64,000 bases of DNA from Hortaea werneckii. Taxonomy: Eukaryota; Ascomycota; Dothideomycetes; Mycosphaerellales; Teratosphaeriaceae. This document shows, in pieces, positions 32,929 to 44,601 of the stretch (position 1 is its first letter; each line of letters starts with the position of its first letter). Below the pieces are notes generated by a model. It was not told the DNA's origin. It saw only the letters and a list, made by a program, of their open reading frames with translations, and ran no database searches. The stretch is from NCBI GenBank assembly GCA_037044905.1, contig JBAOKB010000037.1, positions 930,001 through 994,000 of the forward strand. The letters run 5' to 3'. The position numbers and the translations under genes were made by a program.

Positions 32929-34715
32929 GTCGAATTGTAATGCTGGATGCTGGCCAGCCGGAAAAGACCAGCGTCAGAATAGGATATTAAAACGCTTTGG
33001 ACCTATGTCGGATCAGTGTGGCAAATGAAATGATATTAATGGTTACGTGGTAGGTATGCCGACAAAGCAATACCAATCCAACATCCTAGGGAAGAGAAAG
33101 GTCAAACACAGGAAGTAAAGACAGTAGACAACCCACACACTGTGCGGAGGGTGCGGAATGGTGAGGTGTAGTCATCTTGACAGCTCTGAAGAAGGCCAGG
33201 TGCGAATCCGGGTATGCTCCTGCCCCTGCCCGCAGTGAATTCGCTTTCAAGCTCGGCATTGCAGCGGCGAGAGCACATAGTCTTTGCGACATCGCTAGAT
33301 TATGTACCGATCTGCACTGCAGGCCGGGCTAGTAGCTGCCTGTTTGGGTCTATCAGACTGCTTGGCGCGGTGGTATTCCGCTTGTTGAACGAGTTGAGGT
33401 TTGGCTTCAGGTCTCGACAATGGAACGGCCTCCTTGATATTGGTACGGACAGCCTTAGTCCAACGTTTCATCGGCCAGCGCCTTCGTTTGCTCCAATTTG
33501 GGCGTTTTCAAGGGCGCGTAGCGAGCAGACTTGCCATGCACTTGCAGCTTGGTACCGCCGGGTCCATGCCGTCTTAACCGGATTAGCGAGAGAATGCGGA
33601 GTGACTGGCCGCGTTCGCACTGATACCATTGGATGTTACGCGGCGACCGCTTTTACGCAGCGCCTGTCTGTTGATCTTGGCCACGATAGTCAGTTCAACG
33701 TGATAAGCGTATGCAGAAGAAACAGTGGTCACGACGGAAATCCAACCAGCCCTAGGTTGCGATGGAATGACCCGTAGCAACAGCGAGTAAGGTGTACAGC
33801 AGGTCAAGGCCTCATAACCGCGGGTGAGATATCCAAGAGATATAGGGATGGTATGTGTCGGTCTCACCGCATGTCTCCTGTGAATGGGATGACCGAGGAC
33901 GTATACGGCACATGCGAGACATCCTCTTCCCTCGTAAGATGCAGGCGTACAGAAGCATCACACAACATGCATGGACGTCCATCAACGCTGTGCATCATGC
34001 CGAGTCTGCTACCAGGAGACAGTCATTTCCAGTGCCGAGAATGCACATGAATAGACGCGCTGGGGAGGATACGGGCATCCAAGGCAATCCATCGTGAGTG
34101 CGATGGTGGTGGACCACACCAACCACACCTAAGGTACCTGTAGGACACCCGACTGGAAAATACCTCACCCGCTCCAGACCTGGGGATGCATGCCTGAGGC
34201 TAGAAGCATGTGCCTCCACTGCCAGCCCTGGGTCGAGCTCGTGAAGATGACGGGAGCTCAGGCAGCCTCGGCTCTCCAGATTTCGGAAGTAACCGGCCCC
34301 AGGTCAGTTGCTGACTTCAGAGCCTGGCATAGCCGGCTGTGGGCCATTCGTCCGAGGCTGTCCAGACAACACGACCGCTGTCTCTCCCTCGGTCACAACG
34401 TAGGGAGTCGGTCATGGGGGGAGAGAGGCCTTACTATACGCTCACAAGCTCGGTCATGGTCCGCCTCTCGAATCGGGCGAGATCGGGGTTCCGCGGTAGG
34501 TGACTGGACACGGGAAGCTTCATATAGCTCCATGTTTCCATCTCCTCTATTATAGTGACGTCTCGCTGCCGTCTCTACTCGCTCTCTCATTCTCACCTTT
34601 GACGCGTCCGACCTGTAGACGTCTTCTAGTATTATTCCACAAGCTGGCTGAACGATTGAAGCAACTGACAGAGGCAATCACATCGATCCTCCCTTCTAAC
34701 ATTTCTGCTGCAACC
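32929..34715. other. Long intergenic region between divergent MFS and isocitrate lyase genes
   Basis: About 1.8 kb, the largest gene-free spacer here. Open frames on both strands are short and motif-free. The right 200 bases are pyrimidine-rich and probably hold the isocitrate lyase promoter and 5' UTR. GGTACC with flanking CCTAAGGTACCTG lies near 34130. Confidence 0.45.
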
Positions 34716-36492
34716 ATGGTAGCTCACGCCAACGATGCCGAGGAGCAGCGTTACCAGGAGGAGGTCCAGGCGCTGAAGCAATGGTGGTCAGACTCAAGAT
34801 GGCGTTACACCAAGAGGCCCTTTACGGCGGACCAGATCGTCCAGAAGAGAGGTAACCTGAAGATTGAATACCCAAGCAATGCTATGGCGAAGAAGCTCTG
34901 GCAGACGGTGGAAGAGCGTTTTGCGGTATGTTGTAGAGACAATCCATGGTTCATACGGTTGCTGATAGACTCCAGAACCGCGAGGCCAGCTATACCTTCG
35001 GCTGTTTGGACCCAGTGATGGTCACTCAGATGGCCAAGTACCTGGACACCGTCTATGTCTCTGGCTGGCAATCTTCCAGCACTGCGTCTGCAACCGACGA
35101 ACCCGGCCCTGATCTTGCCGACTACCCGTACGACACTGTGCCCAACAAGGTGCAGCACCTGTTCAAAGCCCAGCTCTTCCACGACCGCAAGCAGCGTCAA
35201 GAACGCATGACGACGGCCGAAGGTGACCGGTCCAAGCTAGCCAACACTGACTTCCTCCGTCCCATCGTCGCGGACGCGGACACCGGTCACGGCGGTCTCA
35301 CGGCCGTCATGAAGCTCACCCAGCTGATGGTCGAGAAGGGTGCAGCGGGAATCCACATCGAAGACCAAATGCCCGGCACGAAGAAATGCGGTCACATGGC
35401 CGGCAAAGTCCTCGTGCCCGTCAGCGAGCACATCAACCGCCTCGTGGCCATCCGCGCCCAGGCGGACATCATGGGGACCGACCTCCTCGCCATCGCAAGA
35501 ACGGACTCGGAAGCCGCCACCCTCATCACCAGCAACATCGACCCACGCGACCACGCCTTCATCCTAGGCGCCACAAACCCCAGTCTTCAGCCTCTGAACG
35601 ACCTCATGATCGCCGCCGAAGAAGCCGGCAAGCAAGGTCCCGAACTGGAAGCCATCGAGGAAGCGTGGACAAAACAAGCCGGACTGAAACTCTTCCACGA
35701 GGCCGTCATCGACGTCATCAACGCCGGCGTGCACGTGAACAAGCAAGGGCTCGCGGAGGAGTTCCTCAAGCAGGCCAAGGGGAAGAGCAACAGCGAGGCG
35801 CGCTCTATCGCCAAGGGCCTCACGGGCGTCGATGTCCACTTCGATTGGGACGCCGCTCGTACGCGCGAGGGCTTCTACCGTTACCAGGGCGGCTGCCAGT
35901 GCGCTGTTATGCGCGCGAATGCGTACGCGCCGTATGCGGACCTCATCTGGATGGAGAGCAAGATGCCGGATTTCGCGCAGGCGAAGGAGTTCGCGGACGG
36001 CGTGCACGCTGTTTGGCCGGAGCAGAAGTAAGTTTTCTCTTTCCTTTCTATATTCCTTTTCTTAACCTTTTGAAACCCCTATACTTGGGAAAACCCAAAT
36101 CCCGCTAACCTACGCTCCCAAAATCTAGGCTCGCCTACAACCTCTCCCCCTCCTTCAACTGGAAAGCCGCGATGGAAGCCTCGGAGCAAGAAACCTACAT
36201 CAAACGCCTGGCCTCGCTGGGGTACTGCTGGCAATTCATCACCCTAGCGGGTCTGCACAGCACGGCGCTGATCTCGAACGCGTTTAGCAAGGACTACGCC
36301 AAGCGCGGTATGCGCGCTTATGGCGAGACGATCCAGGAACCGGAGATGAGTCAGGGGGTTGAAGTCGTCACGCATCAGAAGTGGAGTGGGGCGAATTATG
36401 TGGATGAGTTGTTGCGCATGGTGCAGGGGGGTGTGAGTTCCACGAGTGCCATGGGGAAGGGGGTTACGGAGGATCAGTTTGGGAAACATTAG
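34716..36492 (+). CDS. ICL1: Isocitrate lyase
   Basis: Exons 34716-34925, 34976-36027 and 36129-36492 give 541 residues with no frameshift, the normal size for fungal isocitrate lyase (acuD/ICL1). It cleaves isocitrate to succinate and glyoxylate, the first step of the glyoxylate bypass, in peroxisomes or cytosol during growth on C2 or fatty-acid carbon. The catalytic KKCGHMAGK hexapeptide region is present around residue 215, with upstream metal-binding IVADADTGHGG and downstream ARTDSEAATLI. GFYRYQGGCQCAVMRANAYA near 385 and TLAGLHSTALISNAFSKDYA near the C-terminus are also conserved. The C-terminal FGKH is not a canonical SKL signal, so peroxisomal import would need another signal. Expression is normally acetate-induced. 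Confidence 0.96.
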
Positions 36493-37485
36493 GAGCGGGG
36501 TGAAGAACAGGGAGTGTCATTGAGATTGCTTTTTTGTTTTTGTTTTTTTTATGTCTTTTTCTCTTTTTGTGATATCTGTGTACGTAGCGAGAGAGCAACA
36601 AAATTTGGTCCAGACATTTCTGTCATTTCATGCGTTTGTCTATGTGCTTCACGTTCCTTTCCTTTCCTCTCCTTATTTCTTCCCCCCTCCCCGCCCCCGG
36701 ACTCCTTCAACACGCCTCCCGACCATCCCCAACGCCAACATCCTCCCGCAAACTGCCGTCGTTTTGGAGCTTGGCTGCGTGGGCAAGGGGAGATTTCGGT
36801 GTAGACATCAGGATAGGCATAGAGATAAGAAACATGAATCAAGCGAGAGAGTAGATTATGAAAAGGAAAAAAAAAAGAAAAAAAAAAAGAGGGAGAGAGG
36901 GAGAGAGGGAGAGAGGCAGGAAGGGGCAGAGAAGAAATTGTTGGAACGAGAGGTAATGGGTGAGAAGTTGGAACCTCGAGACAATGCAAAATATCTACCA
37001 ACCCCCCTTTCAACCCTCCTCCTCTCCGTGCTCGGCGAGCGGCGGGGCTTAACAGACCATTCTGATGATAACGTCAAGGCCGCCGCCTGAACCTCCCCTT
37101 GGGGAAATGCTCAATTGTCAGCCTTCCCCACCAAAAAGACAAAAAAAAGAAAAACTCCTTTGCCGGATGTACCACTATCTGGGGGATGTAAAGGGAAAAA
37201 AGAAAGAAATAAAAGGGAAAAAACCACCGGGAAACCCCTTCATCCCAAGATCTTGCCAAAAAAAAAAAAAGAAAAAAAAAAAAAACGAACGCCCACTTTC
37301 CTCCAAGAAACCCCATCCCAAAGCCCCACCCCTCGTCCCTCATAGAAATCACATCATAAATCCGCATCGTCAAAAAATCATTGGCCCCCGTAATCGAATC
37401 CACTATCTCGCGCCCTCTCCTCTCATCCGGTCGCAAGGACAAAAGGAAGCTAAGGGCAAGAGCAAGTCAGAAGAGCAAAGGAAGA
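36493..37485. other. Intergenic stretch, polypurine and poly(A) tracts
   Basis: About 1 kb between convergent genes. It contains a GGGAGAGA tract (36889-36920) and A-rich runs (36861-36889, 37258-37285). The simple sequence creates long spurious open frames on both strands. Confidence 0.55.
36889..36920. repeat. GA-rich simple repeat (GGGAGAGA units)
   Basis: Three to four imperfect copies of GAGGGAGA following an A-rich tract; intergenic. Confidence 0.75.
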
Positions 37486-37610
37486 TCAAAGCGCATCCAG
37501 CGCCCTCTGCGCCAAAGGACTAGCCAGGAACGCCACGGCGCTGAGGCCGCCTGCGAGATAGAGGCCGGCGTATTTGGCGACTTGCTTGCCCATGCTGTAT
37601 CCCCCTTTCT

Positions 37611-37647
<37 letters not shown>

Positions 37648-39374
37648 TGGAGAGGAAGAGTGAGATTTCTTCGCCTTCTTCGCGGCCGGGGGCGTGGGCT
37701 CGTAGATGTAGACGATGTTGGGGGATTCTGGCTGCGTTTCGTCATTCGCGTTGGTGGTGGGGAGTGGAGCAGGTGGTTGTTGCTCCGTGTTGGGCGGGGA
37801 GGACGAGATTGGAGCATCGGTGGCGATCGATGGCGGGGTCGGTCTGGGAGAGGGCGTCTGCTTTACGCTTGCTGCCGGTTGTTGTCGGCGGGCCAGCTTT
37901 ATCAGCTGTGTTGTTGGTTTCCGGGTTGGGAGGGATGGAGGCAGGAGCTGCGCTTGCTCCTTTGGCAGCAGGATCTTCGACGATATCCGAAATGGAAATC
38001 CGGCCTTTTGGCGCTGTAGGGACTACCGCTGGAACAGCAGAAATTGGCATATTGCCATCTGGATGGGTTGGTCCGAAAATCGAGACGACCTTGTCACCTG
38101 CATTCTTGGGAACGCTGTGCGTGACCCCTGAGAATGGGTACGAAGGAAGGAAGTGAGGTGCTGGCAATGGCTCCAGAGGAAGTTGCCAGGTTGCGGGCCT
38201 GGAGCTTGATGTCTCCTCCACGGCAGCTGAACCAAGCTCAGGCGAGCGTCTGGTGGAGTATTCTTCAGGAGGGTCATCGGGATAGATCGTCATCGACATG
38301 ATCGTCATCGTATTCATGCTCGTCGTGCTCATCATCATCGTAATCATGCTCTTCCTGCTCATCATCGTCATCGTCGTCAAGCCCGTTATCGCTCTCCGGA
38401 TGCTGCGCCATAGTTGACATCAAGTCGTTGTAGATGTCGATCTTGCTGGCGACACATCCAATTCGTCTTCACTGTCATTTGCATCATACAGTGGGGAGCT
38501 AGATCCGTCTTCCAGGCTGTCGTTATCAGACTCTGCATAGGTGTCTTTGACGACTTGCGGGACCTGATCGGGCTCGAACTGCTCCTCATCATTGCGGTGC
38601 AGAACGCCAGGGGCATCCATGTCGAATGGATGCAACTGACTTCCGAATCTAAACTTGTCTTGCTCCGGGGTGGTTTGAGCGGAAGAAAAGTTATCTTGCT
38701 CGCTGAACGTAGACTCGACATCGCTAGCAGACTCATCCATCGGTACAGCGTAGGTGCCAGCACCCAGGATAGGCGGAAGTGGCTGGCGACGGAAGGTGAT
38801 CTGGATGCCGTCATGGTGGTCTGCAGGAGTGTTAGCATTGCATTCGTGGGAGCGGGAACTGGGTTGTGGCAGGCTCACCTGGGCCTCGGACTACACGATC
38901 ACCCAGCTTGATGGTATCCCCCGACCTCAAGACGTGTGGCGCGTGGGAGAGCAAACGCTGTCCATTGACGGCGGTGCCGTGCATAGATTTCAGGTCTGTG
39001 ATGGTGACCTGCTCGTCATATTCCCTTCTCGGATGAAAGTCGATCACGGCGTGTGCACGAGAGACGACGGGACAGTCGAATAGAGCGTTGGTCGGGGAGG
39101 CCTGGAGGTTCTTGACCTCGGACCTGGACGCTCGACCAATGATGAAACGGTCGGCGAGGCTGAGGTGACGGAGATCAGAAGGGTCGGCAGAAGGGGTGAG
39201 GGTGACGGGGACACGGCGGGTGGCCGCGCTCGGCGGTAGTGAAGTGGCAGACGGAGAAGCAGGGTCGGTGTGCATGTTGTCAGGCATTGTTTCGCGTCGG
39301 AACTGGGCCATCAAGGAGGAAAAGGTGGAAAGGGTGTGTGATGGCGGTGGGGGGTCGCGGAAGGCGGAGCTCAT
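37486..39374 (-). CDS. FHA-domain protein with acidic middle, polyQ and C-terminal membrane segment
   Basis: Exon 1 is 39374-38879 and exon 2 is 38820-37486, about 609 residues after three corrections. The FHA domain lies at residues about 55-165: DRFIIGRASRSEVKN, CPVVSRAHAVIDF, ITDLKSMHGTAVNG and GDTIKLGDRV give the Arg, Ser and Asn/His contacts for phosphothreonine. Then come an Asp/Glu-rich stretch, a KRKAD basic patch, nine or so Gln, and a hydrophobic segment (YAGLYLAGGLSAVAFLASPLA) just before the end, so it may be tail-anchored. Breaks are at about 38444, 38287 and 37826. The layout recalls fungal SLMAP/Far-type FHA tail-anchored proteins, but coiled coils are not evident, so I do not assign it there. 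ATG 39374 is chosen; MAQFRR further in is an alternative. Confidence 0.75.
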
Positions 39375-40139
39375 GCTGTCGGTGGACGGAGTTTGAAGCA
39401 GGAGGTAAGGTAGAGGCGAGGGAGAGCTAGGTGTTGTGAAGCGATGGACGGCACAGACAAGGCACTCCGGACGTTCACTGAGGATTGTCTCTTGTCGAGC
39501 GATTGCCTGAGGTCAGACTCGAAAAGGTGAATGTTGCCAGGTGTGCGGCGTGGATGTGTGGCGAGTGATGAACAGGCGAGATAAGGTACTATGTAGCTAG
39601 GTGCCTAGGCGGGAGTATCTACCACACATGATACATCAAATGCGGGGCGAGCTGACGGGCGACGAATAGGTGATGGGTCTCCTATGCTGTGCAACACTCC
39701 TAGGTCCGCTACCAAATGCCGGAGGCACGCTGAAGCAAGCACGACGTATAACCTCGTTGCCAACTAGTGGATCATGGATACCTTAGAACATACATAGTGT
39801 CGGCCAATACTGTATGTTGCCTCTGTAGCATGCGTATTGATACATCTACGAGATATCGCATGTACCTAGGTAGGCAGCAACCGGTAGCTCCAACACCAAC
39901 AGGACCGTGCGTGACTGACTTTCCCACTAACCCCCGCATCCGACAGCCTTATCGCCTTATCTTATCGCTGCTGCTCCACTATCAAATTTGCTACAACCTC
40001 AGGCACAAACACATCCACCACCTCAACTCACTCAAACCCAAGTGACTCTTGGACCACGGCTGTTTAACTGCTGCCTGACAATCGACGGTCCGCCTCATGC
40101 GCACTCTCCGATAGCACCACCCACCCCTCCGCCACCGCC
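39375..40139. promoter_or_regulatory. Divergent promoter region (FHA gene / RPC1) with TACCTAGGTA
   Basis: 765 bases between two divergent start codons. It holds AGGTACTATGTA (39594-39605, shared with 24476-24487), CTAGGTGCCTAGG close by, and the palindrome TACCTAGGTA at 39863-39872 (shared with 6043-6052). No gene is seen. Confidence 0.45.
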
Positions 40140-43100
40140 ATGGCGACCACCACCGAGACCGAAACCGAAGACGTCTACGAGGCCGCCGCCAAAGAGCAAG
40201 TCCTCGATCAGGTCCCCAAGCGCATCAACGCCTTGCAGTTCGGCATCCTCTCCCCGCCCGAGATCGTATCGCAATCGGTCGTCAATGTCCTCGACCGCAA
40301 CCTCTACGACATCGGCACCTTGCCCGGCCAGCCTCGCGGCCTCACCAAGCACGGACCCAACGACGAGAGACTGGGGACATCCGCGAAGACCGGCTCATGT
40401 CAGACCTGTGGCCAAGGACTTAAGGAGTGCAATGGACATTTCGGGCATGTGAAGCTCAGCCTACCCGTCTTCCACTATGGCTATTTCAGGAAGATCATCG
40501 AGACGCTTAATTGCGTGTGCAAGGACTGCAGTCGGGTTCTTTTGCCGGAGAAGGAGAAGCGTGCTGCGCTGAAGCAGCTGCGACGGCCGGGTCTGGATAT
40601 GTTGCGGAAGGGGGCCTATTATCAAGAAGATTGCAGGCGATTGTAGGAAGGTGAAGGTTTGTCCGCATTGCTCGGGTTTCAATGGACCCGTGAAGAAGGT
40701 TCCGGGGCATCCGATCAAGATGATTCATGCGAAATATGCGATTTACACGAGCAGTAACGCAAAAAACAAGAAGAAGCCGGAAGAGATGCAGCAGTTCGAA
40801 CAGAGCTTTGAGACGGCCAAGAAGAGTAGCAACGAGATTGATCGCCACATGCGACGTGCCGTTGACGACCTGACACCACTGCGTGCACTCAACATCCTCA
40901 AGAAAATCCCGGACGTCGAAGTCGAACTCGTTGGCATGGACCCGCACAGAGGTGGTCGGCCAGAGCACATGCTATGGACCCATGTTCCTGCCCCGCCTGT
41001 TGCCCTTCGCCCATCGGTCGCTCAAGAAGCAGCGAGTACAGAAGACGACATTACGAACAAGCTTGGCGATATTATTCAGATCAACAACTACCTACGCGCA
41101 GCCCTATCAACCGGTCAGCCGATCGCGAAAGTCATGGAAATGTGGGAGTTCCTCCAGGTGCAGGTGGCAATGTACATTGACGGTAACCTTCCCGGCCTTG
41201 GCAAGGACAGCGCATACGGAAAGATGATGCGAGGGTTTTGTCAACGGCTGAAGGGTAAGCAGGGTCGTTTCCGTGGAAATCTGAGCGGAAAGCGTGTCGA
41301 CTTTTCTGGACGGACAGTCATTTCGCCTGATCCAAATCTGAGTGTCGAGGAGGTTGCTGTCCCGGTCAGAGTGGCGAAGCATATGACATACCCGGAGAAA
41401 GTGACCAAGCACAATCTGAAGAAGCTGAAGCAGTGTGTCTTGAACGGCGAAGGGAAGCATCCGGGTGCAAATGCTGTGATCAAGGCTCGTGGAGGACACA
41501 GAATTATTTTACGAGTTGTCGCCCTCAAAGGAAATCTGAACAAGATTGCAGACAAGCTCGAGTACGGAGATACAGTGGAGCGGCATTTGGAAGATGGCGA
41601 TGTCGTTCTTTTCAACCGACAGCCTTCTCTCCACAAATTGTCAATCTTATCTCACAAGGCGAAGGTCCGGCCATGGAGAACATTTCGTCTGAACGAGTGT
41701 GTTTGCAACCCTTACAACGCTGACTTCGACGGTGATGAGATGAACTTGCATGTTCCACAGACTGAAGAGGCGCGCACCGAGGCTATCGAACTCATGGGCG
41801 TCAAAAACAACCTGGCCACGCCGAAGAACGGTACACCAATTATTTCCGCCATTCAGGATTTCATCACGGGCGCTTTCCTCGTGTCCGAAAAGGATCGCTT
41901 CTTCACCCGCCAGCAGTTCTGTCAAATCGTCGGGTACATGTTCGATGGTCTGGTGGTCAAAGACCCCGGCACAGGGGTTGAGCACCCTGTCGAGCTGCCT
42001 CCGCCTGCTTTGATGAAACCACAAGCTCTGTGGACAGGCAAGCAAGTCTGGTCCGTCCTGATGAAACCCCACTCCAAGTATCCTGTCAACGTCAACCTAG
42101 ACGCCAAGGGCAAGCAATTCAAAGCCCCTCCCAAAGGCGAGGCGCCCGACATGGGTATCAACGATGGCTACCTCGTCGTACGGAACTCCGAAGTCATGTG
42201 CGGTGTAATGGACAAGGCCATCGTCGGTGACGGTAAAAAGGACTCCGTCTTTTATGTCATCATGCGAGACTACGGTCCCGAATACGCTGCTGTCGCCATG
42301 AACCGCCTCGCCAAACTGTCAAGTCGCTGGCTGACCAACATTGGCTTCTCCATCGGTATCTCCGACGTGTATCCTAGCATGAAGCTACGTCAGGAGAAAG
42401 ACGAGAAAGTCCGGATCGCTTACGCCAAATGTGCGGACCTGATTAACCTCTTCATGTCCGGCAAGCTCCAACGTGACCCCGGCTGCGACGAGGAAATGAC
42501 CATGGAAAACCAAATCTCCGGTATCCTGTCCAAGGTCCGCCAGGAGTGTGGTGATGTCTGTTTCGCTGAGCTCTCCCGCTACAACGCCCCGCTCACCATG
42601 GCCAAGTGCGGTTCCAAGGGTTCCAACATCAACGTGTCCCAGATGGTTGCGGCTGTCGGTCAGCAGATTATTGGCGGTAAGCGAGTGCTTGATGGTTTCC
42701 AGGACCGGACGCTCCCCCATTTCAGCAAAGCCTCCCGTGATCCGCCCGCCAAAGGTTTCGTCTTCAACTCTTTCTTTTCGGGCCTGAACCCGACCGAGTT
42801 CATTTTCCACGCCATGTCTGGGCGTGAAGGGCTGGTCGATACGGCTGTCAAGACGGCCGAGACGGGTTACATGTCCCGGCGGCTGATGAAGAGTTTGGAA
42901 GATTTAAGCGCGAATTATGATAACACGGTGCGGAACTCGGAAGAAGGCGTTGTGCAGATGAAGTTTGGTGATGATGGCCTGGATCCCGTGGATATGGAAG
43001 GTAGTGCGAAACCGGTCAATTTCGAACGGACGTTTATGCATTCGTTGACTACTACGTGGGATAACACCGAGCGGGGCCTGTTGCCTGACGAGATTCAGAC

Positions 43101-44601
43101 AATCGTTGCCGAGACTTTGGATGCGGAACGTGCGAAGCTGAAGAGGTTCGGTGATGATGGGCAGGAGTTGCCGTTGAGGGATACGAGTGATTCTGGCGTG
43201 GACCAGCTGGAGAGCGCGAGAAATTTCCTCGATACAGTACAGGTCTTCCTCAACACCAAGGTCAACCAACTTGTTTCCACTCTGGAGCGGTTCAAGGACA
43301 GCGAATATGGAGTGTTCAAGATCACCGAAACGGCGCTCCGTCGCTTCCTCGCGCTCTGTCTGCGCAAGTTCGAGAAGAGTAAGACGGAGGCGGGACATGC
43401 GGTCGGCGCTGTCGGCGCGCAGAGTATCGGTGAGCCGGGCACGCAGATGACGCTTAAGACTTTCCATTTTGCGGGTGTCGCGGGTATGAGTATTACGCAG
43501 GGTGTACCGCGTATCAAGGAGATCATCAACGCGAGTAAGACGATTTCGACCCCCGTCATTACGTGCGCGTTGGATAGCAAGTACGAGGAGATTGCGGGGC
43601 GGTTCGCCAAGGCTATCATCCAGAAGACGTACCTCAAGGATATCGTCGCGTATGTGGAGGATGTGTGGTTCGTGGATGGCTGTTACCTGAACATGCGGGT
43701 GGATTGGCGCACGGTACGGGATCTGGGTCTCCGGATCCACCTAGGCCAAATCGCCGAAGCGATCGAGAAGCACAAGGGCTTCAAACAGCTCAACGTCACG
43801 GCCAACCCCTCCGGCAGCTGCCACATCCGCGTACACTGCGAGCCGCCTACGGGCAACGACCCCAAAGCCAAACGCGCCCGCGGCGTCGTCACCAAGAACA
43901 ACAAGCTCGGCGAAAACTCCAACGAAGTCACGGACGAGCTCTTCATGACGATGCAGAACCTCAAACGCCGCCTCCCGGACGTCGTCATCAAGGGCTACCC
44001 GGACGCGCACCGCGCCATCCTGAAAAAGGACGACAAGCCGGACGCCACGGGCCGCGAGCCCATCGCCGTCTTCGTCGAGGGCTACGGCTTCAAGCTCTGC
44101 ATGACCACCGAGGGCGTCGACGGCTACCACACCACCACCAACTCCATCATGGAGGTCCGCGACGTCCTCGGCATCGAGGCCGCCCGCTCCTCCATCATCT
44201 CCGAAATCTCCGCCGTCATGGGCGGCATGGACATCGATCCCCGCCACATGCAGCTCCTCGCGGACGTCATGACCTACAAGGGCGATATCCTGGGTATTAC
44301 CCGTTTCGGCCTCGCGAAGATGCGGGATTCGGTTTTACAGCTGGCCAGTTTTGAGAAGACGCCGGATCATCTGTTCGAGGCCGCTGTCAGGATGAAGAAG
44401 GATGAGATTCGCGGTGTCAGTGAGTGTATTATTATGGGCCAGAGTATGAGTGTGGGCACCGGGGCCATGAGTGTGGTGAGGCCGTTGGGGATTACGGAGG
44501 AGGATGTGAGACCGAGGGTTGAAGGGGTTGGGGGTGGTAGTGGGGAAAGGTTTTCAAGGGGGCGTGGAGGGAGAAGGTGGGTGCGAGGAAGGCGAGGTTG
44601 A
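40140..44601 (+). CDS. RPC1: RNA polymerase III largest subunit RPC1 (RPC160)
   Basis: Catalytic core subunit of RNA polymerase III, which makes tRNA, 5S rRNA and U6; nuclear. About 1486 residues, single exon. It starts with PKRINALQFGILSPPEIVSQ, has the zinc-binding CQTCGQGLKECNGHFGHVKL and CPHCSGFNGPVKK blocks, RGNLSGKRVDFSGRTVISPD, and the absolutely conserved metal site NADFDGDEMN. The trigger-loop region HAVGAVGAQSIGEPGTQMTL follows. It has no CTD heptads and ends with GQSMSVGTGAMSVVRPLG, which identifies Pol III rather than Pol II. One extra G in the run 40610-40614 breaks the raw frame after LDMLRKG; removing it restores PIIKKIAGDCRKVKVCPHC. A missing base near 44549 may hide a different C-terminal tail (VFKGAWREKVGARK). 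Confidence 0.94.

Noticed and set aside
33214..33777. Open frame of 187 codons between the MFS and isocitrate lyase genes
   Set aside because: No motif, no suitable start context, overlapping antisense frames; likely chance.
37380..37450. Sequence on the minus strand resembling a tRNA B-box (GATTCGATTAC)
   Set aside because: No matching A-box or cloverleaf arms at the right distance.
36549..37523. Several long frames on both strands, Lys/Arg- or Phe/Leu-rich
   Set aside because: They arise from polypurine and poly(A) tracts between convergent genes; simple sequence lacks stop codons.
43665..44354. Long frame of 229 codons rich in Arg/His/Pro inside RPC1
   Set aside because: It is a shadow of the C-ending codon block of RPC1; conserved RPC1 protein sequence is in the other frame.
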